A stretch of 8,250 nucleotides of DNA from Bacillota bacterium (GTDB taxonomy: Bacteria > Bacillota > UBA4882 > UBA8346). A program made the translations under genes and the position numbers. The stretch covers positions 1-8,250 of the forward strand of contig JANQHU010000182.1 in NCBI GenBank assembly GCA_028282485.1, given 5' to 3'. The notes under the pieces were generated by a model. That model saw only the letters and a list, made by a program, of their open reading frames with translations, did no database searches and was not told the DNA's origin. This document shows positions 6,276 to 8,250 of the stretch, piece by piece; position 1 is the stretch's first letter, and each line of letters opens with the position of its first letter.

Positions 6276-6331
6276 AGAGATACTCTTCCCAGCAAGCTTT
6301 TTAGAAAAAACCCCTCGAAAGAGTATCCTCT
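6276..6331. repeat. Imperfect 12-bp inverted repeat between two co-directional genes
   Basis: AGAGATACTCTT (6276-6287) pairs with AAGAGTATCCTCT (6319-6331) with one bulged C and a 31-base loop. Read in the direction of transcription it begins 12 bases after the PEPCK-like stop. It is followed by AT-rich sequence but no clean T-run, so it is not a canonical terminator. Within its loop, GGGG followed by TTTTTT occurs on the minus strand. It could slow or protect the transcript end, or be an operator for the 206-residue gene. Confidence 0.45.
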
Positions 6332-6343
6332 TAAAATTTATAA

Positions 6344-8113
6344 CTAGTCAGCTTTTCCGGCCAAGAGTTTTAACAAGGCGATAGCCGCTTCTTCCGGACC
6401 TTTCCGTTCCCAACCATCAATTCCTAATCGAGTACGTAGCTGCCCCACAAAGACTCCTTCTTGATAAAAAGCTTCAAAATATCGTTTGGCAATCTGATCA
6501 TGCTCTTGTTTATACTGAACCGCTCCAAAAATATTAACAAAATAGGTATGGACTAAACCAGTACTGGTAGTAGTTCCCTTACTCATGGCGGTACCTTCTT
6601 TAAAGGTTTCAAAGGCTTTTTCAGAACTATTAATCTGTTCGATCAGCGGATGATCTTCATCTACCTCTTCGTAATTATTAGCATAGAGAATATAATCCAC
6701 TTTATAACCCTTAATAATCGTATTATAATTAGTCACCGGAATAATTACCCGGGCGTTAGTCTGGTTCGGATTCATAATTATGGTTCGGTCAATCTGCCCG
6801 AAAGCATAACCGGGTTGTAAATCATCCAAGCGGACAAAAGCCCCGATTTCTGTTCCATAACCGATAATCTCGCCGTTTTCATCAATATCTAAAGATCCCA
6901 TATCATCGGCAATAATGGTAATCTCCTCAATTTCACTACCACCAATGGTCCGGAAGGCTTCTAAAGTCTCGGATTTACCTGCTCCGGTATCACCAATAAT
7001 CAGAATAGTACTTGATTTATTTCCTTTTAAAAGAATATTGACCATGGCCCCGTGATAAGGCATCTTTTCGGCCTTCATCATTTTAATGTTAAACAGGGTC
7101 AACACCATCTTTTTCAAATAACCAAAATAACCAAAATCATCTTTATTAGGTACGGCGGCCACTAGACAATCATTGGCAGTGTCTTCATAAAAAACCGTGG
7201 GAAAAGCGGAAAATTCGTAGAGGGCTTCTCCCGGAACCCCAAAAAGATAAACTGCATCGGGTTTGCGTTTCATGAACTCATCGTCGGCCAATTCAAATAA
7301 GTTACACAAGGAAAAACCTAACTCAAAGAATTTTTCGTGAAAATAAATCATAATTAACAAAGAGCCTACTTTAGCCGGATAACAAAGCCACTCTTCCGAA
7401 TCCAGATTAACAAGATCTAAGGGATTACGGTCAACCCGTTCAAATTTACCCGTTCTTTTATTCATGGGCGGATTCAAAATTAAGGGTGGATAAATTAACA
7501 TTTGTCTAATAATCGAAACAGGATTGAGCTTCTCATAAGGACTATCCTTTTGATAAAGATCTCTCGGAAAAGCAATGGTGGAAATCTCCGCTCCGGCTCG
7601 CACTTGACGATAAATATTGGGATGTTGGCCTAACACATTTTCTTGGAGATCCCGGTAAATACTACGAACCATTCGGGTCAAGCTTTCCACGGTTTTGTTG
7701 AAAGTTCGGTACGGACGCTTATCCAAATCGCTCCCTTTGGAACGACAAATCATAAAACGTTCGTAACCACGCCAGAAATTATAAAGGTGTTCAATTAAAT
7801 CATTCAACCGTTCCTTATCTGCCACTAAGCCTTCGGCATTTTCAATTAATTTAGGAATCGAAGCCAAGGGCATTTTGGTTAACATCTTAATTACTTCGAC
7901 AAAACAGTTAATGTCATCTGCGCCGATTTCATTAATCGGTTTTTGAAAGACTGTTAACAAAGGCGATTCTTTCTCAATCAGCTCTTGAAAACAAATTTTG
8001 ACAAAATCACGAAACAAGCGACTAGACAACATCTCATCCGAAGTCTCACAAATACGGTCTTTAATTTTGATAATAATTTTTTTCTCTAAAATTTTAAACG
8101 AAAAACTATCCAT
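6344..8113 (-). CDS. PEPCK/HPr-kinase superfamily P-loop protein with a long N-terminal region
   Basis: 589 residues from the ATG at 8113. Another ATG at 8119 abuts the GGAGG with no spacing, while 8113 has the normal 6 bases, so the shorter form is preferred. The C-terminal third carries a nucleotide-binding core like that of HPr kinase and PEP carboxykinase: YHGAMVNILLKG, then the P-loop IIGDTGAGKSET (372-383), then IIADDMG with the acidic pair at 403-404, which fits the HPr kinase GxSGxGKSE and VADD pattern. It is much longer than HPr kinase (about 310 residues). I see no clear PEPCK oxaloacetate-binding motif, so neither activity should be assumed. The N-terminal about 350 residues are unrecognised and mixed helical, with IIRQMLIYPPLILNPPMN and a hydrophobic VGSLLIMIYFHEKFFELGF stretch. 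No signal peptide is seen. A small-molecule or protein kinase is a reasonable guess. It appears to be the first gene of the minus-strand block, transcribed from the AT-rich 8114-8250. Confidence 0.88.
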   Translation of the reverse strand: MDSFSFKILEKKIIIKIKDRICETSDEMLSSRLFRDFVKICFQELIEKESPLLTVFQKPINEIGADDINCFVEVIKMLTKMPLASIPKLIENAEGLVADKERLNDLIEHLYNFWRGYERFMICRSKGSDLDKRPYRTFNKTVESLTRMVRSIYRDLQENVLGQHPNIYRQVRAGAEISTIAFPRDLYQKDSPYEKLNPVSIIRQMLIYPPLILNPPMNKRTGKFERVDRNPLDLVNLDSEEWLCYPAKVGSLLIMIYFHEKFFELGFSLCNLFELADDEFMKRKPDAVYLFGVPGEALYEFSAFPTVFYEDTANDCLVAAVPNKDDFGYFGYLKKMVLTLFNIKMMKAEKMPYHGAMVNILLKGNKSSTILIIGDTGAGKSETLEAFRTIGGSEIEEITIIADDMGSLDIDENGEIIGYGTEIGAFVRLDDLQPGYAFGQIDRTIIMNPNQTNARVIIPVTNYNTIIKGYKVDYILYANNYEEVDEDHPLIEQINSSEKAFETFKEGTAMSKGTTTSTGLVHTYFVNIFGAVQYKQEHDQIAKRYFEAFYQEGVFVGQLRTRLGIDGWERKGPEEAAIALLKLLAGKAD

Positions 8114-8250
8114 AACCATCCTCCATCTATATATATTTTAGCTATGTTTTAAAAACAAATTATCAAAACCAATAATTAATTATTTTAGTTTTAATATTGT
8201 TTTTACTTTGCTACTTAATTTAACGAAAAAATTTTTCTGAGGACTTTTTT

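Noticed and set aside
8130..8158. TTGTTT-17-TATATA promoter before the PEPCK-like gene (minus strand)
   Set aside because: The hexamers and spacing are acceptable, but the transcript would start within the GGAGG at 8124-8120, leaving no usable leader. The AT-rich DNA here yields such matches by chance. The real promoter may lie further upstream, toward the window edge.

Overview
The window looks like part of a low-GC Gram-positive (Bacillota, probably Clostridia-like) chromosome. The grounds are strong GGAGG-type ribosome binding sites, AT-rich intergenic DNA, a Firmicutes-style EF-P with a PGKG lysine loop, a NodI/NodJ-type ABC exporter of the kind found in many anaerobic Firmicutes, and a protein of the PEP carboxykinase/HPr kinase superfamily. 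The assignment rests on protein style only and is tentative.

Left part (1-2449), accessory in character. A minus-strand AAA-ATPase-like gene runs off the left edge. It is divergent from a very AT-rich plus-strand gene (1481-2449) that is not confidently recognised. That gene's N-terminal half has a layout reminiscent of ADP-ribosyltransferase folds. Its promoter has a 14-T homopolymer between the -35 and -10 hexamers, so expression could be phase-variable.

Middle (2450-3155), about 700 bases with no credible gene. It holds two inverted copies of a GC-rich element of about 165 bases, each built from a string of hairpins. At two separate hairpins the copies differ by compensated base-pair changes (T:A versus A:T, and T:A versus C:G), so the structure appears to be what is kept. 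Each copy lies in the sense orientation just after the stop codon of its neighbouring gene. The copy behind efp ends in a textbook intrinsic terminator. This is the most interesting signal in the window.

Right part (3156-8113), a co-directional minus-strand block. In transcription order it encodes a 589-residue P-loop protein of the PEPCK/HPr-kinase superfamily, a 206-residue polytopic membrane protein of unknown function, the NodI-type ATPase and NodJ-type permease of an ABC-2 exporter (overlapping by 14 bases), and elongation factor P. The exporter pair is clearly translationally linked. The other links are by orientation and spacing only. Codon context corrects three starts: 1481 rather than an upstream GTG, 5555 rather than an upstream TTG, and 8113 rather than an upstream ATG lying against the Shine-Dalgarno. 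The 206-residue protein appears to use a TTG start.
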